Origin: Ruminococcus sp.
Lineage (GTDB): Bacteria; Bacillota; Clostridia; Oscillospirales; Ruminococcaceae
Assembly (NCBI GenBank): GCA_017558505.1
Contig: JAFYUM010000042.1
Coordinates: forward strand, 1 to 64,000
Direction of reading: 5' to 3'
Length of the DNA: 64,000 nt
The position numbers were made by a program, and so were the translations under genes. This document shows positions 7,779 through 15,805 of the stretch, piece after piece. Within the stretch, counting starts at the first letter, position 1; each line of letters begins with the position of its first letter. Below the pieces are notes generated by a model, which saw only the letters and a program-made list of their open reading frames with translations, did not search any database and was not told the DNA's origin.

Positions 7779-8573
7779 ATGAGCGAAAAATCAATAATTT
7801 TCTTCGATATAGACGGAACAATCGCCACCGAGGACGGCAATCTGACAATCCCCGAAAGTACCGTTGAAGCCATTGCAAAGGCTCGTGAAAACGGCCATTA
7901 TACCTTTGTAAATTCGGGACGGACACTTTTCAACATCAATAAAAAGGTGCGTTCTCTTGGATTTGACGGTATAATCTGCGGCTGCGGCACTTACATAGAA
8001 ATGAATGGCGAGGTACTGCTCTACAATGCTCTGAAACAGGATTTCTGCCGTAAAATAGCGGAATTTGTCCGCACTACAGGTGTAACTCCCGTATACGAGC
8101 ATAGGGACGGCTACTTTTTCGATGATTTCTCCCCGAAAAATACGGATTTAGAGGATTTTCTCGTCACTTTCGTGGAGGAGGGAATTCCTGTTGACCGCCG
8201 TGTTGAGGACAATGAGTTCATCTTTGACAAGTTCGTAATCTGGGAAAATCCCGACTGTGATATGGAGCTTTTCCGCCGTGAAATCGGGAAATACTTCGAT
8301 ATAATCGACCGTGGAAATGGCTTTTATGAAAATGTTCCCCTTGGATTTTCAAAGGCTACGGCAATTGAAATTATCCTCAAAAAGCTTGGAATTCCCCTTG
8401 AAAATGCCTATGCAATCGGTGATAGTGCCAATGATTTGCCTATGCTTCGTGCAGTTCCCAACAGTATTGCCATGGGCGGTGCTGAAACTATTTATCCATA
8501 TGTTTCGTACATTACCACGCCTCTTTTGGAGGACGGAATTTATAATGCCCTGAATCATTTCGGGTTAATATGA
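7779..8573 (+). CDS. Cof-type HAD-IIB family hydrolase
   Basis: Haloacid-dehalogenase superfamily phosphatase of 264 aa, cytosolic. Motif I FFDIDGTI gives nucleophile Asp10 and acid Asp12; motif II VNSGR lies near residue 46; the Cof (C2B) cap occupies the middle; motifs III/IV are the KATAIEIILKKLGI segment and GDSANDLPML near 215. Such enzymes dephosphorylate sugar phosphates, nucleotides or pyridoxal phosphate; the substrate here is unknown. The ATG at 7779 is chosen over a TTG at 7749, which would lie inside nudC and add no conserved residues. The last codon overlaps the next gene by 4 nt. Third gene of the MATE-nudC operon. Confidence 0.85.
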   Translation: MSEKSIIFFDIDGTIATEDGNLTIPESTVEAIAKARENGHYTFVNSGRTLFNINKKVRSLGFDGIICGCGTYIEMNGEVLLYNALKQDFCRKIAEFVRTTGVTPVYEHRDGYFFDDFSPKNTDLEDFLVTFVEEGIPVDRRVEDNEFIFDKFVIWENPDCDMELFRREIGKYFDIIDRGNGFYENVPLGFSKATAIEIILKKLGIPLENAYAIGDSANDLPMLRAVPNSIAMGGAETIYPYVSYITTPLLEDGIYNALNHFGLI

Positions 8574-8791
8574 GGTTTATCGATATGGAAGATTTTTTAA
8601 TAGCCATAAATGATATTTTACAGCTTGCTGTTGCAATAGGTTTATTTGCTTTTGTCATTTATCTTTTTATATATCTTATATCGTCAAGCCGTTCAGATAT
8701 CGGATTACAGAAATATCTGAAAAATCTTGAAAATAAAGTTTTAGATGATGTATCTAATAATGTGAAAAATGACGATGAAAAGATAAAATAG
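8570..8791 (+). CDS. Small single-pass membrane protein, unknown
   Basis: 73-aa protein with one strongly hydrophobic helix (about residues 14-37, rich in Phe, Ile, Leu) and a charged, Asn/Asp/Lys-rich C-terminal tail (38-73). The ATG overlaps the HAD gene stop (ATGA), which argues for real translation as the last gene of the operon; an ATG at 8585 is an alternative start. I do not recognise a family. No signal cleavage site or lipobox is seen. Confidence 0.5.
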   Translation: MRFIDMEDFLIAINDILQLAVAIGLFAFVIYLFIYLISSSRSDIGLQKYLKNLENKVLDDVSNNVKNDDEKIK

Positions 8792-8810
8792 GCAAAAATC
8801 GGAATTTTCA

Positions 8811-8839
8811 TTGACAAAAACAAAAATAAATGTTATAAT
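8811..8839 (+). promoter_or_regulatory. rnpB promoter
   Basis: Consensus TTGACA (8811-8816), 17 bp, consensus TATAAT (8834-8839). Transcription should start near 8846, matching the first paired base of RNase P RNA. Confidence 0.85.
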
Positions 8840-8846
8840 ACCAAAG

Positions 8847-9187
8847 TGAGCAGACCATGCAGCAGCGGAAACGTTAAAGTTTACGAGGAAAGTCCGGGCA
8901 TCACAGAGCAGGGTAGCTGCTAACGGCAGCCGAGGGCGACCTTAGGGCAAGTGCAACAGAGATATACCGCCGCTTTTGCGGTAAGGGTGGAAAGGTGAGG
9001 TAAGAGCTCACCGGAGTGCAGGAGACTGCACTGCCATGTAAACCCTATCCGATGCAACGTCTATTGGTGCTTTGTATCTTAACGTCTGCTCGGCGGATAC
9101 AGAGTAATGACGGCTTCAGCTTACGGGCGACTGTAAGCGTAGATAAATTGCTGCACACGACAGAACCCGGCTTATCGGTCTGGTCAT
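8847..9187 (+). ncRNA. rnpB: RNase P RNA, bacterial class A-like
   Basis: Catalytic RNA of ribonuclease P, which matures tRNA 5' ends. Universally conserved core segments are present: GAGGAAAGTCCGGGC (from 8881), the GAGGGCGACC region, and the 3' core ACAGAACCCGGCTTAT with GGTC near 9160-9180. The 5' end (TGAGCAGACC, 8847-8856) pairs with the 3' end (GGTCTGGTCA, 9177-9186) to form helix P1. The overall layout, including the ACAGA and CCGGCTTA pairing elements, fits the ancestral type A better than the Bacillus type B. Flanked by its own consensus promoter and a strong terminator. Confidence 0.95.
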
Positions 9188-9190
9188 TTC

Positions 9191-9224
9191 GGAGAGTATT
9201 TATTACAATTACTCTCCTTTTTTT
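9191..9224 (+). terminator. rnpB terminator
   Basis: GGAGAGTA / TACTCTCC stem (9191-9217) followed by seven T, a few bases after the 3' end of RNase P RNA. Confidence 0.9.
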
Positions 9225-9448
9225 CTAACTATTTCTTATTTAAGTATCATTTAACGCAATTTTAAGTAATTACGCATTAGATTTAAGCAATTTTTAACTT
9301 GCATTCCCTGCATATTTGGCAATTATAACGATTTTATATAAAGTGAACATTTTCTCTTTACAAAACGAGAAAATTATGCTATCATAAACTATAGGTATAG
9401 ATATCTTGAATAAATTTCTGTTTTTTTAGAAAAATTTCTCAAAACCCC

Positions 9449-9477
9449 TTTACTTTTTCGCTCTAATGTGATAAAAT
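9449..9477 (+). promoter_or_regulatory. Promoter of the TrpR-like gene
   Basis: TTTACT (9449-9454), 17 bp, TAAAAT (9472-9477). The 225 nt between the rnpB terminator and this promoter are AT-rich with two near-repeats of GCAATTTTAA, and hold no gene I can support. Confidence 0.5.
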
Positions 9478-9522
9478 AGTAATATCAACTATTGCTATTG
9501 AGCAGATTGGAGATACTATACC

Positions 9523-9822
9523 ATGAATGAAAAAATGAGATCCGAAAATATGGATAAGCTTTTTGAGGCTATACTTACCCTCGAAAGCGTTGACGAATGT
9601 TACAAGTTTTTTGTTGACCTTTGTACTACTATTGAACTCAAATCCTTCGCCCAGCGTTTCCACGTTGCAAGACTTCTTGATGAACACAGAGTCTACAATA
9701 GCATCGTGTCCGAAACAGGTGCAAGTACAGCCACTATCAGCCGTGTAAACCGCTCCTTGCAGGACGGTAACGACGGTTACAACATCGTTTTCACAAAATT
9801 AAAGGAAAAAGGACTCCTTTAA
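9523..9822 (+). CDS. YerC/YecD-family TrpR-related DNA-binding protein
   Basis: 99-aa helical protein of the TrpR-like YerC/YecD family. The C-terminal half carries the TrpR-type helix-turn-helix, seen as SIVSETGASTATISRVNRSL (about 61-80), preceded by the FAQRFHVARLL helix that matches the TrpR dimerisation region. Tryptophan-binding residues cannot be assumed; these Firmicute relatives have no established ligand. GGAG lies 10 nt before the ATG. Monocistronic, with a promoter at 9449-9477 and a strong terminator. It stands just upstream of the cellulase gene, but the terminator separates them, so a regulatory link is only a possibility. Confidence 0.85.
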   Translation: MNEKMRSENMDKLFEAILTLESVDECYKFFVDLCTTIELKSFAQRFHVARLLDEHRVYNSIVSETGASTATISRVNRSLQDGNDGYNIVFTKLKEKGLL

Positions 9823-9843
9823 TCACTGCAATGCAGCTAATTC

Positions 9844-9902
9844 AGGTCAGACGTCAATACAGGTCGGTTTATACCTTATTCTGTTGATTTCTGACCTTTT
9901 TT
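9844..9902 (+). terminator. Terminator between the TrpR-like gene and the cellulase
   Basis: AGGTCAGA / TCTGACCT outer stem (9844-9851 and 9890-9897) with a second inner stem (TCAA..ACAG with CTGTTGA), followed by six T. Confidence 0.8.
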
Positions 9903-9951
9903 ATGCCTGTTTTACGTTAAGATAAGTCTACGTGACTCATCATATAAACAA

Positions 9952-9967
9952 TCGGGGATTTCTCCCC
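9952..9967 (+). promoter_or_regulatory. Hairpin abutting the cellulase ribosome-binding site
   Basis: CGGGGA and TCCCCG arms around a four-base loop end immediately before GGAAAGGA, the ribosome-binding site of the GH9 gene. It may protect the mRNA 5' region or modulate initiation. No clear -35/-10 pair is visible between the upstream terminator and this point. Confidence 0.4.
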
Positions 9968-9982
9968 GGAAAGGAAAAAGAT

Positions 9983-12802
9983 ATGAAAAAATCCAGATTT
10001 TTTAAACGATCGGCCGCCTTTCTTTCAGCCGCTGCCGTTCTGATGACAAGCAGCGCTGTAACTGCAAGTGCGGAAGTCATCACCCCCGATCAGCCAAACA
10101 ATTATTACAACTATGCTGAAGCTCTCCAGCTCGCACTCTGCTTCTACGACGCTAACAAGTGCGGCGACGAAGTAGGCGAGGACGGCTATTACTCATGGCG
10201 TGACGACTGTCACATCAAGGATGCTGAAATCCCACTCCAGCCTATGAATCCTATGCCTGAGGTTAATGTAGGTGTTAGCGGTCCCGACGACGGCGAAGAC
10301 AACGGCCTTGGCAATTATGACGGCGAAGGCGACGGCGGTGCCAGTGAAGATGAAGATCTCTACGTCGGCGTTAATATGACAAATAAGTTCATTGAGGAAA
10401 ACAGAGAATTCCTTGATCCCGACGGAAACGGCACTCTCGACCTTACAGGCGGCTGGCACGATGCAGGTGACCACGTAAAATTCGGCCTGCCTTTCTCATA
10501 TTCAGCTTCAACGGTAGGCTGGGGATATTACGAATTCCGTGACGCTTACAAGGATTTGGGACTCGACAAACACGTTGAGGACGAAATGCGCTGGGCTAAC
10601 GATTACTTCATGAAAGCCACATATATGAACGATAAGGACGAGGTTATCGCTTACTGCTATCAGGTAGGTGAAGGTAACAACGACCACAACTACTGGTGTC
10701 CCCCTGAATTGCAGGTTGACGGCACTTTCGTTGCATCATCCTCCTGCGGAGTTAAGCGTCCCGCTTATTTCGCTACAAAGGAAATGCCCGCTTCTGACCA
10801 GGTTGCAGGCGCTTCTGCTTCTCTTGCTATCAATTATCTCAACTTCAAGGATACTGATCCTGAATATGCTGCAAAAAACCTCAAATATGCAAAGGCACTC
10901 TATGAATTTGCAGTTGAAACTCACATTGAAGAATGGGAACCCGGTATGGTTCCTACAGCAATGAGCCTTGGCTACGACGGCGGTTTCTACACATCAAGCT
11001 ACGATTACGATGAACTCTCATGGGCTGCTGTATGGCTCTATTACGCTTGCGTTGCTGAGGACGAAACATCCGAAAAGGCAGCTTACGACAAGTACATCAT
11101 GGACATCATTTCCGTTGACGAAACAACTGAAAACGCAAAGGGTGCACACAACTATACCGGTTATATGAAACGTATCATCACAGACACAGGTAACTGCTGG
11201 CAGAATATCTGGGTACACTGCTGGGATACTGTATGGGGCGGAGTTTTCGCTAAACTTGCTCCCGTAACAAACACAGCACGTGACTGGTATATCTTCCGCT
11301 ACAATCTTGAATTCTGGTCAGGTACTTCCGCCTCCACAGATACCTCAAATTGGGGCTATGAGCCTGTAACAACTCATAAGTATTTCGGTATGGACGACCA
11401 CCTGTGGAACACTCCTATGACTTATGATGAAATTCCCGATCTCCCCGACAGTGCTACAAGCAGCGACTTTATCGCTAAATCTCCTAACGGCTGGGCTGTT
11501 GTATCAGGCTACGGCTCCGCACGTTATAACACAGCAGCAGGTCTTTGTGCTATGGTTTACGCAAAGACAACAGGCGATATGACATTCGCTGAATGGGCAA
11601 AGGCTCAGATGGCATACATACTCGGAAACAACCCCATGGGTTACGCTTACGAAGTAGGCTACGGCACAAACTTTGCTTCACAGCCTCACCACCGTTCATC
11701 ACATTGTTCACCTACACAGAGTATGGAAGACCCTGTAATTCAGGTTCATACTCTCTGGGGCGCTCTCGTTGGCGGTCCTGACCTTGACGACTTCCACAGC
11801 GATATTACAAAGGACTACATCTACAACGAAGTTACCGACGACTATAACGCAGGCTTCTGCGGTGACCTTGCGGGACTCTACTACTTCTACGGTGCAGAGG
11901 GCAAAGAACACGAAAAGGATAACTACCTCAAGCCCGACTTTGATATGTCAGAAAACGCTATCGGCTACGACCAGGTAGACGAGGACGGCAATCCACTCCC
12001 CACAGGTCTTTATATTTCCGGCGGTAAAAATCAGGAGAACGAAGCAGGCGTACAGATTAAAATTGTTGTACACAACAGAACTGTAAATCCTCCTAAATTC
12101 GAGAGTAACCTCAAGGCAAGATATTATTTCAACATCAACGAACAGCTTGAAAAGGGCGAAGATATCAGCTTCATTGAAACACGTGTTGATTACGACCAGG
12201 AAAAGAGCTTTACAGACGGCAAGAACGAGGCACATATCTCCGAGCCTATCAAGTATGACGACAACGGTACATACTACATCGAAATTTCATGGCAGAATTG
12301 TGACTTCTACGGAAGCCGTGTATACCAGTTCGGACTCCTTAACAAAATGCACCCCGAAACATTCGATACAGTCTGGGATTCCACAAACGACTACAGCTAC
12401 GCAGAGCTTGTAAGCTTTGAGGACGATAACGACGCTGCTGCTATTACAGAGCTTATCACACTCTATGCAGACGATGAGCTTATCTGGGGCGTTGAGCCAG
12501 ACGGCACAAGACCTGGTGAAGGCGGGACACAGATGCCTACAACAAAGCCTTCAACACCCTCAGATGATGAAGACGATGATATTCTCTGGGGTGACGCTAA
12601 CTGTGACGGCAATGTAACAGTTGCTGACGCTACAGCAATTCTCCAGGCTATCGGAAATCCCGACAAGTACAGCTTATCAGAAAAAGGCGAGAAAAATGCT
12701 GATTGCTGCAATAACGGTGACGGTATTACTGTAGCAGATGCACAGGCAATTCAGAAGCTTGATGCAAAGCTTATTTCTAAGCTTCCTACTACTTCAAAGT
12801 AA
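9983..12802 (+). CDS. Cellulosomal GH9 endoglucanase with CBM3c and dockerin
   Basis: Secreted cellulase of 939 aa, assembled onto a scaffoldin. Order: signal peptide (1 to about 31, ending TASAE), GH9 catalytic module to about 640, CBM3c-like module (about 645-820), acidic/Thr-rich linker, dockerin (about 868-935). The GH9 signature GGWHDAGDHVKF near 155 supplies the catalytic base; NEVTDDYNAGF near 615 supplies the acid Glu. GH9 fused to CBM3c is the arrangement of processive endoglucanases. The dockerin has two Ca-binding repeats, GDANCDGNVTVADA and NNGDGITVADAQA. Unusual: about 65 extra residues, Gly/Asp/Glu-rich, split the catalytic module between WRDD (71) and DLTGG (152). The ATG at 9983 has AAGGA 7 nt upstream; the longer reading from 9932 adds a tail that would spoil the signal peptide. 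Confidence 0.95.
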   Translation: MKKSRFFKRSAAFLSAAAVLMTSSAVTASAEVITPDQPNNYYNYAEALQLALCFYDANKCGDEVGEDGYYSWRDDCHIKDAEIPLQPMNPMPEVNVGVSGPDDGEDNGLGNYDGEGDGGASEDEDLYVGVNMTNKFIEENREFLDPDGNGTLDLTGGWHDAGDHVKFGLPFSYSASTVGWGYYEFRDAYKDLGLDKHVEDEMRWANDYFMKATYMNDKDEVIAYCYQVGEGNNDHNYWCPPELQVDGTFVASSSCGVKRPAYFATKEMPASDQVAGASASLAINYLNFKDTDPEYAAKNLKYAKALYEFAVETHIEEWEPGMVPTAMSLGYDGGFYTSSYDYDELSWAAVWLYYACVAEDETSEKAAYDKYIMDIISVDETTENAKGAHNYTGYMKRIITDTGNCWQNIWVHCWDTVWGGVFAKLAPVTNTARDWYIFRYNLEFWSGTSASTDTSNWGYEPVTTHKYFGMDDHLWNTPMTYDEIPDLPDSATSSDFIAKSPNGWAVVSGYGSARYNTAAGLCAMVYAKTTGDMTFAEWAKAQMAYILGNNPMGYAYEVGYGTNFASQPHHRSSHCSPTQSMEDPVIQVHTLWGALVGGPDLDDFHSDITKDYIYNEVTDDYNAGFCGDLAGLYYFYGAEGKEHEKDNYLKPDFDMSENAIGYDQVDEDGNPLPTGLYISGGKNQENEAGVQIKIVVHNRTVNPPKFESNLKARYYFNINEQLEKGEDISFIETRVDYDQEKSFTDGKNEAHISEPIKYDDNGTYYIEISWQNCDFYGSRVYQFGLLNKMHPETFDTVWDSTNDYSYAELVSFEDDNDAAAITELITLYADDELIWGVEPDGTRPGEGGTQMPTTKPSTPSDDEDDDILWGDANCDGNVTVADATAILQAIGNPDKYSLSEKGEKNADCCNNGDGITVADAQAIQKLDAKLISKLPTTSK

Positions 12803-12810
12803 ACATATTA

Positions 12811-12840
12811 AGGGTATCAGAAAATCTGATACCCTTTTTT
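12811..12840 (+). terminator. Cellulase gene terminator
   Basis: Perfect 11-bp stem AGGGTATCAGA / TCTGATACCCT with a three-base loop, followed by six T. Confidence 0.9.
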
Positions 12841-12873
12841 ATGAAACAATAAGGCGAAATTTACAAAATAACA

Positions 12874-12902
12874 TTGACATTTGAAGAAAAATGATGTATA
12901 AT
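12874..12902 (+). promoter_or_regulatory. Promoter of the DUF1508 gene
   Basis: TTGACA (12874-12879), 17 bp, TATAAT (12897-12902): full consensus. Confidence 0.85.
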
Positions 12903-12945
12903 TAAAATACCGAATATCGGAAATAACCAGAAAGGGTTTAAAAAA

Positions 12946-13329
12946 ATGGGAAAATTTATTATTAAAAAGACAAACACTGGCTTTACATTCAGCCTTAAAG
13001 CAGGTAACGGCGAAGTTATCGCAACAGGCGGCGAGGTTTATAACAGACTGGACAGCATCAAGAATGGTATTGCAAGTGTTACAAAGAACGCTCCTATCGC
13101 CAATCTTGAAGACCAGACTGTTGAAGAATTTGCTGTTGAAAAAAATCCTAAGTTTGAAGTTTATACTGATAAGAAAGGTGAATTCAGATTCCGCCTCAAG
13201 GCAAAGAATGGTCAGATCATCGCTGTAAGCGAGGGCTACACAAAGAAGCCGAGCTGCCTTAACGGCATTGAAAGCGTTCGCAAGAATGTTGTTGATGCGC
13301 CCGTTATTCTTCCCGAAGAAGAAAAGTAA
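12946..13329 (+). CDS. DUF1508 (YegP-like) protein
   Basis: 127-aa cytosolic protein built of two copies of the DUF1508 beta-rich unit: GKFIIKKTNTGFTFSLKAGNG (2-22) and PKFEVYTDKKGEFRFRLKAKNG (about 67-88), each followed by a I-A-short loop and a cluster ending in NGI..V. The family name-giver is YegP; some members are linked to stress but no reaction is established. Strong consensus promoter and AGAAAGGG ribosome site suggest high expression. Monocistronic, sharing a bidirectional terminator with rsmA. Confidence 0.88.
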   Translation: MGKFIIKKTNTGFTFSLKAGNGEVIATGGEVYNRLDSIKNGIASVTKNAPIANLEDQTVEEFAVEKNPKFEVYTDKKGEFRFRLKAKNGQIIAVSEGYTKKPSCLNGIESVRKNVVDAPVILPEEEK

Positions 13330-13331
13330 TC

Positions 13332-13365
13332 AAAAAATGGTATCGCTCCAGCGATACCATTTTTT
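13332..13365. terminator. Bidirectional terminator between DUF1508 and rsmA
   Basis: Sixteen-base arms AAAAAATGGTATCGCT / AGCGATACCATTTTTT with a two-base centre, giving T runs on both strands between convergent genes. Confidence 0.9.
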
Positions 13366-13366
13366 C

Positions 13367-14224
13367 TTATTCGTACTTCATAAGTTCCCTTGTAAGTGCC
13401 ATCAGCTGTTCCATTGAAAGCGCCTCAATACGGACGGATTCAGATATACCAAGCTCTGAAAGTGCCGAGTATACATTGTTTTTAGCAATTCCAAGCATTG
13501 AACAAAGAGAATTTGCAAGAGTCTTTCTACGCTGCGAAAAGCCTGCCTTGACCATGCGAAAAAAGAATTTCTCCTCATCTGGTGCAAGCCGCTGTTCTCT
13601 GTCAAGATCTATACGTATTACGGCAGAATCTACATTCGGCGATGGCATAAAGCTTCCACGTGATACCCCGAAAAGCTGCTTCACCGTACCGTAATAATTA
13701 ACTCCAACGGTAATTGCACCCGACTCACGGCTGCCAACCTTTGCACAAAGACGCTGTGCCGCCTCCTTCTGCACCATAACCGTGATAGAATCAATGGGCA
13801 GATGACTTTCCAGCAGAAGCATAATAACGGGAGATGTTATATAATAAGGCAGATTTGCACATACTGCGACATTAAGACCAGCAAAATCCTCCGCTATTAT
13901 TTTATGTAAATCAGCTTTCATTACATCTTCGTTGTATATTTTGATATTGTCAAATTCCTCCAGCGTTTCATCAAGAACAGGCATAAGACGGGTATCAATT
14001 TCAACAGCTGATACTCTATCCGCACGGAGAGCAAGCTCCTTCGTAAGCACACCAATTCCAGTGCCTATTTCAAGCACACCGTATCCCTCACGGGCATTGC
14101 CCATTTCCGCTATTCTGGGGCATACATCAGGATTTATGAGGAAATTCTGACCCAATCCCTTGGAAAAATTAAATCCATGCTTGCCAAGTATTTCCTTGAC
14201 TGTTCCAATATTTGTTAAATTCAT
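13367..14224 (-). CDS. rsmA: 16S rRNA dimethyladenosine transferase RsmA (KsgA)
   Basis: SAM-dependent methyltransferase (285 aa) that dimethylates two adjacent adenosines in the 3' hairpin of 16S rRNA during 30S maturation. Diagnostic motifs: GQNFLINP near residue 24, SAM-binding VLEIGTGIGVLTKEL near 50, acidic VEIDTRL near 74, and catalytic NLPYYITSPVI near 124. Full length. AGGAG 6 nt before the ATG lies inside the end of the upstream flavoprotein gene, whose stop codon directly abuts this start. Last gene of a four-gene leftward operon. Confidence 0.95.
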   Translation of the reverse strand: MNLTNIGTVKEILGKHGFNFSKGLGQNFLINPDVCPRIAEMGNAREGYGVLEIGTGIGVLTKELALRADRVSAVEIDTRLMPVLDETLEEFDNIKIYNEDVMKADLHKIIAEDFAGLNVAVCANLPYYITSPVIMLLLESHLPIDSITVMVQKEAAQRLCAKVGSRESGAITVGVNYYGTVKQLFGVSRGSFMPSPNVDSAVIRIDLDREQRLAPDEEKFFFRMVKAGFSQRRKTLANSLCSMLGIAKNNVYSALSELGISESVRIEALSMEQLMALTRELMKYE

Positions 14225-15805
14225 TTATATTCTCCTTAAAACTGCCTCTGCACATTTCATACCGTCTACTGCCGCCGAAACTATTCCACCAGCATATCCT
14301 GCACCCTCGCCACAGGGGAATAATCCTCCTACAGACAGGGATTCAAGGTTCTCGCCCCTGTTTATACGCACAGGCGAACTACTGCGGCTTTCAACTCCCG
14401 TAAGAACTGCGTCCTTATCGTCAAAGCCCTTGATTTTCCGCCCCATCTCCACAATTCCTGCCTTTATTGAACGGCATATAAAATCAGGAAGATAATCCTG
14501 CGGCATTGTAAATTTCACCTTTGGACGATAGCTGGGCTGAACCCTGCCAAACTCCACAGATAACCGATCTTCAAGAAAATCCCCAACAAGTATAACAGGT
14601 GCCGAATAATCAGTACCGCCTGCAATAAAGGCTTTTTCCTCGATTTCACGCTGAAAATACATTCCTGCCAAAGGATGGTCACTGCCGAAATCCTCAGGGG
14701 TGACATTTACAAGTAACGCACTATTAGAATTTACGCTGTCACGAGCAAAATAACTCATACCGTTGACCGCAAGCCTTCCCTCCTCGGATGATGCAGCAAC
14801 AACCTCACCACCCGGACACATGCAAAATGTGTATAATGCCCTGCCGTCGGGGAGATGAATCGCCAGCTTGTAATCAGCCGCTTTAAGTGCAGGATGTCCT
14901 GCAAAATCGCCATACATAGCCTTATCTATACAACTGCGGAGATGCTCAATACGCATTCCGACAGCAAAATTCTTCTGCGACATATCAACATTTTTGTCGT
15001 GAAGCATTTCGAAAACATCCCTTGCGCTATGACCAGTAGCAAGGATTACATTGTCCGTTTCTATAGTGTGACTACCCTCGCTGTCGGTATAGGAAACCGA
15101 CGTAATACAGCCATTATCTGTGGTGTAACCATCAAATTTTGCTTCAAAACGAACATCGCCGCCAAGCTCAATCACACGCTTACGAAGATTTTTTACAGTA
15201 TCACGAAGCTTATCCGTGCCGATATGCGGCTTTGCAAGATAGGCTATTTCCTCAGGTGCACCAAATTCCACAAGCCATTTCAGAATTGTCTGAATACGTT
15301 TATCCTTTATTCCCGTGGTCAGCTTTCCGTCGGAAAATGTACCTGCTCCGCCCTCACCGAACTGCACATTTGATTCAGGATTAAGCATTCCGCCACTCTG
15401 GAAGTTTTTAACGGATTTTACACGACTGTCAACGTCCTGTCCACGTTCAAGAACAATCGGCTTTGCACCTGCCATTGCAAGAACAAGTGCCGCAAACATC
15501 CCAGCCGGTCCGAATCCTACGACTACAGGAGATTTTTCAACAGTTACCTGTGGAATCTCATAAGTAAATTCTTCAATGGGAGCTGCATTTTTCAGCTGTT
15601 TTAGCAGCTTCTGTTCCCCCTTTGCGACAATATCAACGGAAACAATAAAATGAACATCGTTTTTTCTTCTTGCATCCACGGATTTTCTTGAAAGCTTAAC
15701 AGAAATCAGCGATTTTTCGGGAATTTTCAACTGTCTGAAACATAATCCCTTTAAATCCCCGAAATTAAATCCAAGAGGAACTTTAATATTGCTTACACGA
15801 ATCAT
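14225..15805 (-). CDS. FAD-dependent oxidoreductase, COG2509 type
   Basis: Flavoprotein of 526 aa of the uncharacterised FAD-dependent dehydrogenase group (COG2509). An N-terminal region (1-90) with a basic FRQLKIPEKSL segment precedes the dinucleotide-binding VVVGFGPAGMFAALVLA at about 93-109 and the ERG acid near 120; the GEGGAGTFSDGKL loop (about 149-161) and LATGHSARDVFEML motif are typical. The C-terminal FPCGEGAGYAGGI motif (about 504) contacts FAD. Substrate unknown. It overlaps the upstream flavoprotein by 4 nt and abuts rsmA, so it is co-translated in the mscS-rsmA operon. Confidence 0.88.
   Translation of the reverse strand: MIRVSNIKVPLGFNFGDLKGLCFRQLKIPEKSLISVKLSRKSVDARRKNDVHFIVSVDIVAKGEQKLLKQLKNAAPIEEFTYEIPQVTVEKSPVVVGFGPAGMFAALVLAMAGAKPIVLERGQDVDSRVKSVKNFQSGGMLNPESNVQFGEGGAGTFSDGKLTTGIKDKRIQTILKWLVEFGAPEEIAYLAKPHIGTDKLRDTVKNLRKRVIELGGDVRFEAKFDGYTTDNGCITSVSYTDSEGSHTIETDNVILATGHSARDVFEMLHDKNVDMSQKNFAVGMRIEHLRSCIDKAMYGDFAGHPALKAADYKLAIHLPDGRALYTFCMCPGGEVVAASSEEGRLAVNGMSYFARDSVNSNSALLVNVTPEDFGSDHPLAGMYFQREIEEKAFIAGGTDYSAPVILVGDFLEDRLSVEFGRVQPSYRPKVKFTMPQDYLPDFICRSIKAGIVEMGRKIKGFDDKDAVLTGVESRSSSPVRINRGENLESLSVGGLFPCGEGAGYAGGIVSAAVDGMKCAEAVLRRI

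Noticed and set aside
9016-9228. 70-aa frame within the RNase P region
   Set aside because: It lies wholly inside conserved rnpB RNA and its terminator.
9466-9480. Identical 15-mer AATGTGATAAAATAG at two promoters (also 48302-48316)
   Set aside because: A few such AT-rich coincidences are expected in 64 kb and most of the word is the -10 box itself.
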